This document shows, piece by piece, positions 26,164 to 34,241 of a stretch of 34,241 nucleotides of DNA; within the stretch, counting starts at the first letter, position 1, and every line of letters begins with the position of its first letter. The DNA is from Bacteroidia bacterium (GTDB taxonomy: Bacteria > Bacteroidota > Bacteroidia > Bacteroidales > UBA7960): positions 1 through 34,241 of the forward strand of contig REEA01000081.1 in the NCBI GenBank assembly GCA_007695305.1, written 5' to 3'. Both the position numbers and the translations under genes were made by a program. Under the pieces are notes generated by a model. It was not told the DNA's origin, made no database searches, and saw only the letters and a program-made list of their open reading frames with translations.

Positions 26164-27285
26164 ATGACTGTATTTCGACTCATGGGATATTTATTCTTGC
26201 CGGTGATGGCGATACTTATGATTTCCGCTTGTGAGAGTGACGACCTCATCAATACGGGAGATCCTGCGAATCTGGTAGTGGAAGTTGAAATCGCAGATGA
26301 TGGCAGCGGCTATGTCTTTATTCAGGCAACTGCCGATTATGCCGTTGAATATCAATTGCGGGTTGGCACGGTTGATGAACCCGTTGAAACCAATATCACC
26401 GGAACATTTACATACCAGTTTGTTCAGCCAGGCACCTATGAGCTGGACGTAAGGGCATATGGGTCCTCCGGCAGATACCTGCGCAGGGTCATACCTGTTA
26501 CCATTGTGATAGGAGGTCAGGACGTATCTCCTGATCAGGGTTATACCACTCCCTTGCATTATGACGGATGGGAGCTTGTCTGGCACGATGAATTTGAGGG
26601 CAATACCATCAATCCTCAAAACTGGGTTTTTGAAATTGGTGACGGGTGTCCACATCTATGTGGATGGGGTAACAATGAGCTCCAATACTACCGTGAGCAA
26701 AATGCTTGGGTCGAAGATGGTATACTAACCATCGAAGCCCGGAACGAAAACTTTGGCAACCGGCAATACACCTCCACCAGGATGAAAACACAGGGCAAAC
26801 AATCATTCCAATACGGACGCATTGATATCAGGGCCTTGCTTCCCGCCGGTCAGGGTTTATGGCCGGCACTGTGGATGCTGGGTAATGATATCACATCCGT
26901 GGGATGGCCCAAATGCGGTGAAATTGATATTATGGAAATGATTGGAGGAAGTGGAAGGGAAAATACCGTGCATGGCACAGTACATTGGGATCTGGGCGGG
27001 CACGTGCAGGCAGGTGGCAGCTACACCTTGCCGGCAGGTACTTTCGGCGACGAATACCATGTATTTAGCATTATATGGAACGAGAATACAATCACATGGT
27101 TTGTCAATGACATCCAGTACTATTCCATTGATATTACACCCGGCCACATGACAGAGTTTCATCAGGAGTTTTTTTTCATTTTCAATGTTGCTGTAGGTGG
27201 TAACTGGCCTGGCAGCCCAAATGAAACCACTGTCTTTCCCCAGCAAATGCGCGTAGACTATGTGCGCGTTTTTCAGCTCATTTAA
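26164..27285 (+). CDS. GH16 family endo-beta-1,3-glucanase (laminarinase-type) lipoprotein
   Basis: 373 residues. Lipobox ISAC (Cys23) followed by ESDD indicates a surface lipoprotein. Residues about 30-125 form a small PKD-like beta-sandwich. The GH16 beta-jelly-roll covers about 135-373, with the catalytic motif GEIDIMEMIG: nucleophile Glu253, Asp255 and acid/base Glu258. The extra Met between Asp-Ile and Glu is the form seen in laminarinases and other beta-1,3-glucanases, and distinguishes them from lichenases. Also WPALWMLG, ITWFVNDIQYYS and FFFIFNVAVGGNWPG, which bind beta-1,3-glucan in characterised relatives. It would cut laminarin or mixed-linkage beta-glucan at the cell surface. Co-transcribed with the gene before and with SusC (55 bp later). 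Confidence 0.93.
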   Translation: MTVFRLMGYLFLPVMAILMISACESDDLINTGDPANLVVEVEIADDGSGYVFIQATADYAVEYQLRVGTVDEPVETNITGTFTYQFVQPGTYELDVRAYGSSGRYLRRVIPVTIVIGGQDVSPDQGYTTPLHYDGWELVWHDEFEGNTINPQNWVFEIGDGCPHLCGWGNNELQYYREQNAWVEDGILTIEARNENFGNRQYTSTRMKTQGKQSFQYGRIDIRALLPAGQGLWPALWMLGNDITSVGWPKCGEIDIMEMIGGSGRENTVHGTVHWDLGGHVQAGGSYTLPAGTFGDEYHVFSIIWNENTITWFVNDIQYYSIDITPGHMTEFHQEFFFIFNVAVGGNWPGSPNETTVFPQQMRVDYVRVFQLI

Positions 27286-27340
27286 ACAGCTAATCGTACA
27301 ATTATTCTTCAAAAAAAAACCATACCAAAAACAAACAAAG

Positions 27341-30300
27341 ATGAAGAACACTTTACTTTTTCTACTGTTGATGATCCCCGGATTCATCAATGGTGGTCTG
27401 CTGCATGCCCAAACCCTTGAGGGCATTGTGACCGACCGGGTTTCCGGCGAATCGCTGCCGGGAGCCACAATCATGGTAAAAGGAACTACCCAGGGTACGG
27501 TAACGGGCATTGACGGCGATTATCGCCTTAGCCTGCAAGCCGGATCACATGTTATTACATTTAGTTATGTGGGTTACATGCCATTTGAAATTGATATCAG
27601 CATTGAATCCGGCGAAACGATTGTCCGCAATGTTCAATTGCAACCTGATATTACCACCTTTGAGGAGTTCGTGGTGGTGGGTTATGGTACACAACAGAAA
27701 AAAGTTGTTACCGGAGCCATTGCCAGTGTAGATGCCGAAGCAATTACTTCAACACCGGTACTTCGGGTTGAACAAGCCATGCAGGGCAGGGCTGCCGGTG
27801 TGCTGGTAACCAACCTTTCGGGGCAGCCCGGTGAAGCACCCACGGTCCGTATCCGGGGCGCGGGAACCACCGGTAACGCAGAACCACTATACGTGGTGGA
27901 TGGAATGGTCGTAGGTGGAATCGATTTTCTGAACCCCGGCGACATTGAATCCATTGATGTGCTTAAAGATGCGGCCTCTGCGGCCATATATGGTGCACGA
28001 GCGGCCAATGGCGTTGTGCTTATTACAACAAAAAGTGGCGTAAAAGGAGATTTAAGCTTAAATTATTCCTATTATCAAGGTGTTCAAAACGTTGCCAGGT
28101 ATGTTGATGTGCTCGATGCTGAGCAATACATGATGATGATGAATGAGGGTGCAAGAAATGCCGGACAACCGGAACCTTTTGACCCAAATGAAATACCACT
28201 GCACAATACCAACTGGCAAAAAGAACTGTTTGAGAGCAATGCACCCATCGCAAACCATGAACTGTCGGTTAGCGGGGGCTCTGAGCGATCAACCTATGCT
28301 TCCTCTCTTTCCTATTTCACACAACAGGGAATCATCGGGGGAGACCGGTCGCAATTTGACCGTCTCACTGCGCGACTAAATACCCGTCATCAGGTCAATG
28401 ACTTCATCCACTTCGGAAATAACCTGGCCTATTCACATATAATCAGAAGAGGGATTGCCAGTAATGCTTCATTTAACGCAGCCTACAGCAGCGCTCTCAA
28501 CATTGACCCCCTGACACCCGTCTTTCAAGATGACGAAGCCATACTTTCACAACCCCCCTATTCCAATCAACCTGTCGTAACCAACGGTAACGGAAAAATA
28601 TATGGCATTTCTGAACACATAGGTGCTGAAATTGTAAATCCACTGGCATTATTGGAAATTCAGACGGGTGAAACACGGGTGGACAAGATCGTGGGAAATG
28701 TTTTCGGAGAAATTGAACCACTGGAAGATCTGAAATTCAGGACAACTTTGGGTATTGATTTAGCCTATGTTCTGGGTGACTCTTATCAACCATTGTATTA
28801 TCTTAATGGGGCCCAGTATAATTTGAACAAAACCTCCGTCCAGAAAAATATTGACAGGTATTACACCTGGCAATTCGAGAATACACTCACCTATTCAAAA
28901 CAAATTGACGACCATAACTTTTCGGCGCTTTTGGGTACCACTGCCAGCAAAACCAATTTTGAGAATCTTTATGGTTTTAATGCCGACGTGGATGTGAGCA
29001 ACCCTGACCATGTTTACCTCAATATGGCAACAGATACGGTTTGGCAGGCTTTTGGAGGAGCATATCATGAAGCCCTTTTGTCAGTGTTCGGACGTGTATC
29101 ATACAACTACCTGGCCAGATACGCTTTTGACGCCACTGTTCGGAGAGATGGCTCATCAAAGTTTGGTCCCAATAATCGCTTTGGTACCTTCCCTTCCTTT
29201 GGCGTCACCTGGATGATCAGCGAAGAAAATTTCTTCCCATCATTAGGCCCGCTGGAAGTGGTTAAATTAAGGGCTTCCTGGGGGATTAACGGTAACCAGG
29301 AAATTGGCAACTATCAGTTTATCTCCACCATCGACAGGAGCAGAGGATACATTTTTGGCGGCGGAAGGGCATTCGGTGCCTCACCGTCATTCATTGCCAA
29401 CCGGGATATCCGGTGGGAGGAATCGGAGCAGATCGACATTGCCATTGACTTTGGGGCTTATGACAACCGGCTCACCGGTACTGTTGACTATTACGTCAAA
29501 ACAACCAAAGGATTGCTTGAAGTGATACCCATCCCCGGTCATGTGGGCAACGACCCGCCGGTGGCCAATGTTGGAAGTGTAGAAAACAGAGGTGTGGAGA
29601 TGTCACTTAACTGGCGTAACTACCAACCGGACTTCCGCTATTCCCTTGGTGTAAACGCAGCTTACAACAAAAACGAGATGACTAAAATCGGGAATGCAGA
29701 AGGTATTCTTCCCGGTGCAAACTGGGCAGTGGCGGGTATGGTAACACGCACTGAACTGGGGTTGCCAATTGCCTATTTTTATGGTTATGTTACCGATGGC
29801 ATATTCCAAAACTGGGCTGATGTCTACCAGCATGTTAATAAGAATGGTCAAATGCTTCAACCCAACGCCCAGCCGGGTGATGTCCGTTTTGTGGATGTAA
29901 ATGGTGACGGTGTAATTAATTCAGATGACCGCACGATGATCGGCAAACCTACACCAGATTGGACTTTTGGTATGAACGGAAATTTTGAGTACAAGCAATT
30001 TGATTTAGGCTTTCTCATCATTGGAACCTACGGAAATGATGTTTTCAATGGTATCAGGAGACGCGACCTGAACAACACCAACCTTTCAACGGATATGTTA
30101 GATCGCTGGACAGGCGAAGGAACATCCAACACCATACCACGTTTCACCTTTAGCGACACCAACCAGAACAACAGGATATCTGACCTGTACATTGAAGATG
30201 CATCATTCCTTCGACTGAAAAACATCCAGATTGGATACACCATTCCTGCAAGCGTACTGAACAGAATCAATGCCAGAAGCTGGCGGGTTTATATTTCAGC

Positions 30301-30439
30301 AGAAAACCTGATCACACTCACCAGATATACTGGAGCTGACCCGGAAATTGGAGCACTTAGTTCATTCGACATTGGAATAGACAGGGGTATATATCCTCAG
30401 GCAAGAACGTTCCGCCTGGGTACAAGCATTTCATTCTAA
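27341..30439 (+). CDS. SusC/RagA-family TonB-dependent outer-membrane transporter
   Basis: 1032 residues. The start at 27341 opens on a signal peptide (MKNTLLFLLLMIPG...); the reading frame is open back to 27260 but that part lies inside the GH16 gene. A CarboxypepD_reg-like domain (about 25-100, LEGIVTDRVSGESLPGATI) is followed by a TonB-box-like FEEFVVVGYGT (107-117), the plug (about 120-235, VRIRGAGTT, SAAIYGARAANGV) and a beta-barrel ending in Phe (TFRLGTSISF). It imports beta-glucan oligosaccharides using TonB energy, with SusD as lid. It sits between GH16 and SusD in one operon. Confidence 0.96.
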   Translation: MKNTLLFLLLMIPGFINGGLLHAQTLEGIVTDRVSGESLPGATIMVKGTTQGTVTGIDGDYRLSLQAGSHVITFSYVGYMPFEIDISIESGETIVRNVQLQPDITTFEEFVVVGYGTQQKKVVTGAIASVDAEAITSTPVLRVEQAMQGRAAGVLVTNLSGQPGEAPTVRIRGAGTTGNAEPLYVVDGMVVGGIDFLNPGDIESIDVLKDAASAAIYGARAANGVVLITTKSGVKGDLSLNYSYYQGVQNVARYVDVLDAEQYMMMMNEGARNAGQPEPFDPNEIPLHNTNWQKELFESNAPIANHELSVSGGSERSTYASSLSYFTQQGIIGGDRSQFDRLTARLNTRHQVNDFIHFGNNLAYSHIIRRGIASNASFNAAYSSALNIDPLTPVFQDDEAILSQPPYSNQPVVTNGNGKIYGISEHIGAEIVNPLALLEIQTGETRVDKIVGNVFGEIEPLEDLKFRTTLGIDLAYVLGDSYQPLYYLNGAQYNLNKTSVQKNIDRYYTWQFENTLTYSKQIDDHNFSALLGTTASKTNFENLYGFNADVDVSNPDHVYLNMATDTVWQAFGGAYHEALLSVFGRVSYNYLARYAFDATVRRDGSSKFGPNNRFGTFPSFGVTWMISEENFFPSLGPLEVVKLRASWGINGNQEIGNYQFISTIDRSRGYIFGGGRAFGASPSFIANRDIRWEESEQIDIAIDFGAYDNRLTGTVDYYVKTTKGLLEVIPIPGHVGNDPPVANVGSVENRGVEMSLNWRNYQPDFRYSLGVNAAYNKNEMTKIGNAEGILPGANWAVAGMVTRTELGLPIAYFYGYVTDGIFQNWADVYQHVNKNGQMLQPNAQPGDVRFVDVNGDGVINSDDRTMIGKPTPDWTFGMNGNFEYKQFDLGFLIIGTYGNDVFNGIRRRDLNNTNLSTDMLDRWTGEGTSNTIPRFTFSDTNQNNRISDLYIEDASFLRLKNIQIGYTIPASVLNRINARSWRVYISAENLITLTRYTGADPEIGALSSFDIGIDRGIYPQARTFRLGTSISF

Positions 30440-30458
30440 CAAAAACAAGAAAATAGTC

Positions 30459-32015
30459 ATGAAAAACATAATAATCAAATCATTACAGGCTTTTCTCGTT
30501 GCCATATTATTATTTGGATGCAACGATGATTTTCTTGATCTTGAACCTTTGGATCAGGTGGTAAGCTCCAACTTTTACCAAACCGAAGAAGACGCTTTCC
30601 AGGCTTTGGTATCAGTTTATGATGTACTCACTTATATGTCAACACCGGGTGTCAGCTGGGCTCCCTTCGTAACAGTGGCTGATGTGCTTTCCGACGATGC
30701 ATTTGGCGGCGGATCTGATGCCAACGATGGCCTGAATTTTAACCAGTTGAACATCCATAATATTCCCGCAACCAACCCTGTTGTGCACGCTACCTGGATT
30801 CGGAATTATATCGGTATTTACCGGGCAAACCTCTACCTGGAGATCATAGAAAACATTGATGCGTCTGATAGCTTCAAAAAGCGGACAATTGCCGAAGTGA
30901 AGTTCATGCGTGCCTATTTCTATTTTGAACAGGTTCGTTTCTTTGAAAATATTCCGCTGCTGACCAGAACACTATCAGGACCTTCGGAGTACAGCCAGGA
31001 GCAGAATACACCCAAAGAGGTGTATGATCAAATTGCCCTGGATCTCGTGGAAGCCATCGCTGATTTGCCGGAATCAGTATCCGCAGCAGAAACCGGAAGG
31101 ATCAGAAAATGGGCTGCACAAGGATTACTGGCAAGGGTGTATCTGTTTTATAACGGTGTTTACGGTGCCGAACTTGATGCAGCCGGCACAACTGTTAACC
31201 GGGCATACGTGCTTGCCGAGCTGGAAGACCTGATCGCCAACAGCGGACACGATCTGCTGGATGATTATTCCCATAACTTTAGCCTCGCAGGTGAGTTTGG
31301 TGTGGAATCGGTTTTCGAAATCGCACACGGCGATTCCCCCACATGGTGGGACTGGGGATATCCGCGAGGAGGCGCCGGCAATCTGGCTGCCCAGATGCAA
31401 GGACCTAGGGTAACCGGATCCACCAACTGGAACAGGGGATGGAGCTTCGCTACCGTAAACCATAAACTTGCCCTGTTTATGCAGGATGACCCGCGTTTTG
31501 AACATACCATCCTCCTGGAAGAGGAACTGGATGGTACCCTGAGCAAAGGTTATCAGCATACAGGTTATTTTTCCAAAAAATATTCCTCGGATGCAGAACA
31601 CTGGGGAAGTGCCGGACAGTTTGAACTGAACCGCACTGCCAACTTCCGCGTGATACGCTTCTCAGATGTACTGCTGATGGCTGCTGAACTTGACAGCCCC
31701 AACAAACAGGAATACCTCGACAGGGTTAGAGAAAGAGTCGGACTGGAATCAGTGCCGGCAACCTTCGAAAACATCTGGAAAGAAAGAAGACTGGAACTCT
31801 CACTGGAAGGAATCCGGTATTTCGACGTGTTGAGACGCGGAATGGACTATGCCAGCCAGGAATTATCCCACTCAGGCATACGTGGTCCCAACTATGTGGG
31901 TGAACAACCCATATTTGACGTTACATTCAATCCGGCAACCAAAGGATTCCTGCCCATACCACAAACAGAAGTCGACCTGTCGGCTGGTGTGTTTAATCAA
32001 AATGCAGGTTATTGA
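30459..32015 (+). CDS. SusD/RagB-family glycan-binding outer-membrane lipoprotein
   Basis: 518 residues. Lipobox LFGC (Cys21) followed by NDDFLDLEP, the usual SusD opening. SusD landmarks are present: FYQTEEDAFQALVSVYDVL, RAYFYFEQVRFFENIPLLT, KWAAQGLLARVYLFYNG and the C-terminal WKERRLELSLEGIRYFDVLR and GFLPIPQTEVDLS. It binds the glucan and closes over SusC. It starts 19 bp after susC. Trp-rich segments (SPTWWDWGYP, STNWNRGWSF) may form the sugar platform. No terminator with a T-run was found after the stop. Confidence 0.95.
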   Translation: MKNIIIKSLQAFLVAILLFGCNDDFLDLEPLDQVVSSNFYQTEEDAFQALVSVYDVLTYMSTPGVSWAPFVTVADVLSDDAFGGGSDANDGLNFNQLNIHNIPATNPVVHATWIRNYIGIYRANLYLEIIENIDASDSFKKRTIAEVKFMRAYFYFEQVRFFENIPLLTRTLSGPSEYSQEQNTPKEVYDQIALDLVEAIADLPESVSAAETGRIRKWAAQGLLARVYLFYNGVYGAELDAAGTTVNRAYVLAELEDLIANSGHDLLDDYSHNFSLAGEFGVESVFEIAHGDSPTWWDWGYPRGGAGNLAAQMQGPRVTGSTNWNRGWSFATVNHKLALFMQDDPRFEHTILLEEELDGTLSKGYQHTGYFSKKYSSDAEHWGSAGQFELNRTANFRVIRFSDVLLMAAELDSPNKQEYLDRVRERVGLESVPATFENIWKERRLELSLEGIRYFDVLRRGMDYASQELSHSGIRGPNYVGEQPIFDVTFNPATKGFLPIPQTEVDLSAGVFNQNAGY

Positions 32016-32172
32016 TCCGGTAAACCGGAACGATACGCCCGGAAGGATTCAGAAGAAGAATTAACTGGTGGAGCCGGTAATACGGATTACCACACACATT
32101 GGCTAAGAGTCTCTCAGTATGAGAAAACACGGCCCTAAGCGTATAACCTGGAAAAGATGTCGCATGATAGAT

Positions 32173-32209
32173 TTGAGAGCCGGGAGTTGAGAAGCTGAGA
32201 ACTGAGATA
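32173..32209. repeat. Degenerate 7-8 bp tandem array, TTGAGAA/GCTGAGA type
   Basis: Units read TTGAGAG, CCGGGAG, TTGAGAA, GCTGAGA, ACTGAGA. The TTGAG-GCTGAGA section resembles TTGAGGG-AGCTGGG at 14363-14376. Confidence 0.55.
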
Positions 32210-32222
32210 GATATTTCAGGAA

Positions 32223-32306
32223 GGATACGAGGATGCGAGGATGTGATGATGCGAAATTATAACGTATTTTTTGATTTTGACATTTCCACATTCTCACATT
32301 CTCACA
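32223..32306. repeat. Inverted pair of octamer arrays (4 units + 20-bp spacer + 4 units)
   Basis: Left arm: GGATACGA, GGATGCGA, GGATGTGA, TGATGCGA (32223-32254). Spacer: 32255-32274. Right arm: TTTTGACA, TTTCCACA, TTCTCACA, TTCTCACA (32275-32306), whose complement TGTGAGAA is a rotated form of the left unit. With a small register shift about two thirds of positions are complementary, so the 84-bp block could fold as a long imperfect hairpin. Confidence 0.65.
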
Positions 32307-32446
32307 TTAGGTGTAATCAGTGGATATCTTTGAGTGGCCCCAATTTTTTTCCTCGCAAAGGTCGCAAAAGAGAGAAACAGTAAGTTTTTTATTATGAAAA
32401 ACACGCAGCTTAAAACTGATAAAGAACCATTAAGAAACAGATTTCT

Positions 32447-34015
32447 ATGAATCAAAAACTTTATACTGTTTTTATCAGCCTGATTGTTGCACTGGGAGGG
32501 TTCCTCCTGGGATTTGACAGTGCTGTCATATCCGGTGCGACTCCCTTTTATCGCGGCACCTTCGGACTGGACTCCGGTTCAATGCTGATAGGCTTTTCCG
32601 TGAGCTCGCTCATCCTGGGCGCTATCGGTGGAAATATCATCGCAGGCCGCATGGCTGACAGATTTGGCCGGCGAAATATATTAAAACTCACGGCTGTTTT
32701 ATTTACCCTGAGTGCCATTATCACGGCCCTGGCGTTCAACATCGGAATATTTCTTTTTGCCCGTATTCTGGGTGGGCTGGGTGTAGGGATGGCTATATTG
32801 GTTGCACCAATGTATATAGCAGAGATAGCCCCAAAAAACCTGCGCGGAAGGTTGGTTACCTTTAATCAGCTGAACATCGTGCTGGGGATATCCATCGCTT
32901 ATTTTTCCAATTATTATTTTCAGCAAACCATTGCCGATCCCGACCTGAAATGGCGGGTTATGCTTGGTGTGGAAGCTGTGCCGGCCCTGATCTATCTCAT
33001 ACTGCTGTTTCTGGTGCCAAGGAGCCCGCGCTGGCTCATGCAAAAGGGCAGAAATGAGGAAGCACTTTCTGTGTTGGCAAAAATCAATGGTAAAGCCCGG
33101 TCACTAATTGTATATAAAGAAATCGAAGCAAGTCTCCACGAAGAAATCAATAAGGATAAAGCACGATGGGCGGATGTGTTTTCAAGGCGAATGAAAACCG
33201 TGTTGATAATAGGCTTCGGCATTGCTTTCTTTCAACAAATAACGGGCATCAACGCCATATTCTATTATGCTCCGATGATTTTCGAAATGGCCGGCGGTGG
33301 GAAAGACGCTGCCTTCCTTCAAGCGGCAATCCTCGGGGTTACCAACGTGGTGATGACTATCGTAGCCATGCTGCTCATTGACAAGTTTGGCCGAAAACCA
33401 TTGCTGTATATGGGTGCCGCCGGTATTTGTATCTCCATGCTGATTGTGAGTTTCTCTTTTTTGAATGCCAAATATACCATTGATGAGCAATCCATGGAAA
33501 AACTAATGGCTGAGGTTCAGGAAATGCAGGCAGATACATACCACCTGAATAATATCAGCACCCTCTCTGAGCTACAAGATCAGGCATTCGAAAGCGAAGT
33601 GGCTTTTTTCAGCCTCGTAAAAGAAAAAGTGGGTCAGGATACCTATAACAATTTCAAGGAAATTATCCTGAAGCACTCCATCAGTATCCATTCAATATGG
33701 GTTCTGATTGGACTATTGATGTTTGTGGCATCCTTTGCCATATCCCTCGGTCCTGTGATGTGGGCACTGCTCTCGGAGATATTCCCAAATAAGCTGCGCG
33801 GTCTGGCCATATCAATCATGGGGTTCTGGAACTCTATCGTCAGTTTTTCGGTGGCAACCGTATTCCCCGTGCAACTGGAATATTTGGGATCAGCCGGAAC
33901 ATATCTGATATATGCCATATTTGGATTGCTAACCTTTATATTTGTCTGGCGTTTTGTGCCGGAAACCAAAGGGAAATCGCTGGAAGAGCTGGAAGAGGAA
34001 CTGATTGTCGATTGA
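32447..34015 (+). CDS. MFS sugar porter (XylE/GLUT type) inner-membrane transporter
   Basis: 522 residues with 12 predicted TM helices. Sugar-porter signatures: GFDSAVISGA in TM1, GRMADRFGRRN after TM2, PRSPRWLMQKGR after TM6, QQITGINAIFYYAP in TM7, DKFGRKPL after TM8 and PETKGKSLEELEEEL after TM12. It should bring a monosaccharide, probably glucose from the glucan, across the inner membrane with H+. An insertion of about 70 mostly polar residues (about 340-410) lies between TM9 and TM10, making it longer than E. coli XylE (491). The last codons and the TGA stop lie inside a heptamer array. Linked to the glucan genes by position, after a 431-bp gap. Confidence 0.92.
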   Translation: MNQKLYTVFISLIVALGGFLLGFDSAVISGATPFYRGTFGLDSGSMLIGFSVSSLILGAIGGNIIAGRMADRFGRRNILKLTAVLFTLSAIITALAFNIGIFLFARILGGLGVGMAILVAPMYIAEIAPKNLRGRLVTFNQLNIVLGISIAYFSNYYFQQTIADPDLKWRVMLGVEAVPALIYLILLFLVPRSPRWLMQKGRNEEALSVLAKINGKARSLIVYKEIEASLHEEINKDKARWADVFSRRMKTVLIIGFGIAFFQQITGINAIFYYAPMIFEMAGGGKDAAFLQAAILGVTNVVMTIVAMLLIDKFGRKPLLYMGAAGICISMLIVSFSFLNAKYTIDEQSMEKLMAEVQEMQADTYHLNNISTLSELQDQAFESEVAFFSLVKEKVGQDTYNNFKEIILKHSISIHSIWVLIGLLMFVASFAISLGPVMWALLSEIFPNKLRGLAISIMGFWNSIVSFSVATVFPVQLEYLGSAGTYLIYAIFGLLTFIFVWRFVPETKGKSLEELEEELIVD

Positions 34016-34044
34016 CGATTGTCGATTGCCGTTCGACGATTGTC
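34003..34044. repeat. Heptamer tandem array GATTGNC overlapping the MFS stop codon
   Basis: Six units of exactly 7 bp: GATTGTC, GATTGAC, GATTGTC, GATTGCC, GTTCGAC, GATTGTC. The stop TGA (34013-34015) is inside unit two, so the array encodes the C-terminal residues (IVD) and the stop. Confidence 0.8.
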
Positions 34045-34103
34045 GCTGCAGAACATAAAAATCTGAAGGAAGAAAAAGCAATTGCATTTCCCTTGAGTGA
34101 TGG

Positions 34104-34136
34104 GCCCCCATATCCCCTGGGAAAGGGGCCGGGGGC
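34104..34136 (+). other. GC-rich nested hairpin downstream of the MFS gene
   Basis: Outer stem GCCCCC (34104-34109) with GGGGGC (34131-34136), inner stem CCCC (34114-34117) with GGGG (34125-34128). It begins 89 bp after the MFS stop and lacks a T-run; it could act as a transcript end or be a dispersed intergenic repeat. Confidence 0.45.
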
Positions 34137-34207
34137 GAGCGCCGGCGAATGAATGCTGATTAATCACTGTAAACACAGGGAGACGATTATCCAGGCGCTG
34201 ATGAAAC

Positions 34208-34241
34208 GAGGATGTGAGGATAAGAGGATAAGAGGATGCGA
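34208..34241. repeat. Octamer tandem array at the right window edge (GAGGATNN)
   Basis: Units GAGGATGT, GAGGATAA, GAGGATAA, GAGGATGC, then GA at the window end, so the array probably continues. The unit is the same family as the left arm at 32223-32254. Confidence 0.75.

Larger units (their letters stand above)
32016..32446. other. 431-bp gap between SusD and MFS genes, rich in short-period repeats
   Basis: No gene is supported here. It holds a small GGTAAT/ATTACC hairpin (32076-32091), a TGAGA-type 7-8 bp array (32173-32209), an inverted pair of octamer arrays (32223-32306), a 9-bp TCGCAAAGG/TCGCAAAAG pair (32353-32370) and a TATCTTTG -7-like element (32325-32332) without a matching -33. 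The MFS gene may therefore be transcribed separately from susCD. Confidence 0.6.

Noticed and set aside
27260-27340. Upstream extension of SusC overlapping the end of GH16
   Set aside because: The start at 27341 gives a normal signal peptide; the extension would bury it.
32016-32029. TCCGG/CCGGA inverted repeat right after susD as a terminator
   Set aside because: The stem is only 5 bp and no T-run follows.
32223-32306. Octamer arrays considered as a CRISPR array
   Set aside because: Units are 8 bp with no spacers and no cas genes are nearby; they are short tandem repeats.
32325-32332. TATCTTTG -7-like element upstream of the MFS gene
   Set aside because: The expected -33 position falls in a repeat array without TTTG, so the match may be chance.

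Overview
The window is a chromosomal stretch from a member of the Bacteroidota, most likely a free-living polysaccharide degrader of the Bacteroidales/Marinilabiliales type. The grounds are a SusC/SusD pair, a type IX secretion (T9SS) C-terminal sorting domain, lipoproteins with acidic residues after the lipobox Cys, A-rich leaders mostly without Shine-Dalgarno sequences, and promoters of the Bacteroidota form TTTG-N19/20-TAnnTTTG. No rRNA, tRNA, CRISPR array, transposase or phage gene was recognised. Species cannot be fixed from the sequence alone.

Layout. (1) 0.4-7.5 kb, plus strand: a 2164-residue secreted subtilisin-family (S8) protease with five ~280-residue repeat modules and a T9SS tail, then a small lipoprotein. 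(2) 7.6-9.5 kb, plus: a GhrA-like glyoxylate/hydroxypyruvate reductase followed closely by an aldolase that resembles 4-hydroxy-2-oxoglutarate aldolase (HOGA1) more than DapA. Together they would make glyoxylate and reduce it. (3) 9.7-11.3 kb, plus: a lipoprotein of peptidase family M49 (DPP III-like) that has lost zinc-ligand positions, with its own good promoter. (4) 11.4-14.3 kb, minus: mnmD, a NUDIX hydrolase and an M20 (PM20D1-like) peptidase. (5) 14.5-15.4 kb, plus: a UbiA/MenA-like prenyltransferase, convergent with (6) 15.4-19.4 kb, minus: long-chain acyl-CoA ligase, a QueA-family protein and a methyltransferase. (7) 19.6-21.2 kb, plus: a SulP anion transporter with a STAS domain.

(8) 21.4-34.0 kb, plus: a beta-glucan (probably laminarin) utilisation locus. 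It begins with a membrane-spanning regulator (beta-propeller, Y_Y_Y domain, one TM helix, coiled coil, LuxR-type HTH, no kinase). A consensus promoter with an 11-bp-period direct repeat upstream of it then drives a PKD/CBM-like surface lipoprotein, a GH16 beta-glucanase lipoprotein, SusC and SusD; an inner-membrane sugar MFS transporter follows. Inferred working order: the surface lipoprotein and SusD bind glucan, GH16 cuts it, SusC imports oligomers, the MFS transporter takes sugar into the cytoplasm, and the propeller regulator senses the sugar. A perfect 16-bp hairpin sits between the surface-lipoprotein and GH16 genes.

The intergenic DNA carries a second layer of structure: degenerate tandem arrays of 7-, 8- or 9-bp units at several places (near 25-57, 14.36-14.47 kb, 32.17-32.37 kb, 34.0 kb and the window's right end). 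One array runs into the 3' end of the MFS gene and supplies its stop codon; another is arranged as an inverted pair. The observations most worth checking are the degenerate M49 lipoprotein, the HOGA-like/GhrA-like pair, the regulatory DNA of the glucan locus, and these short-period arrays.
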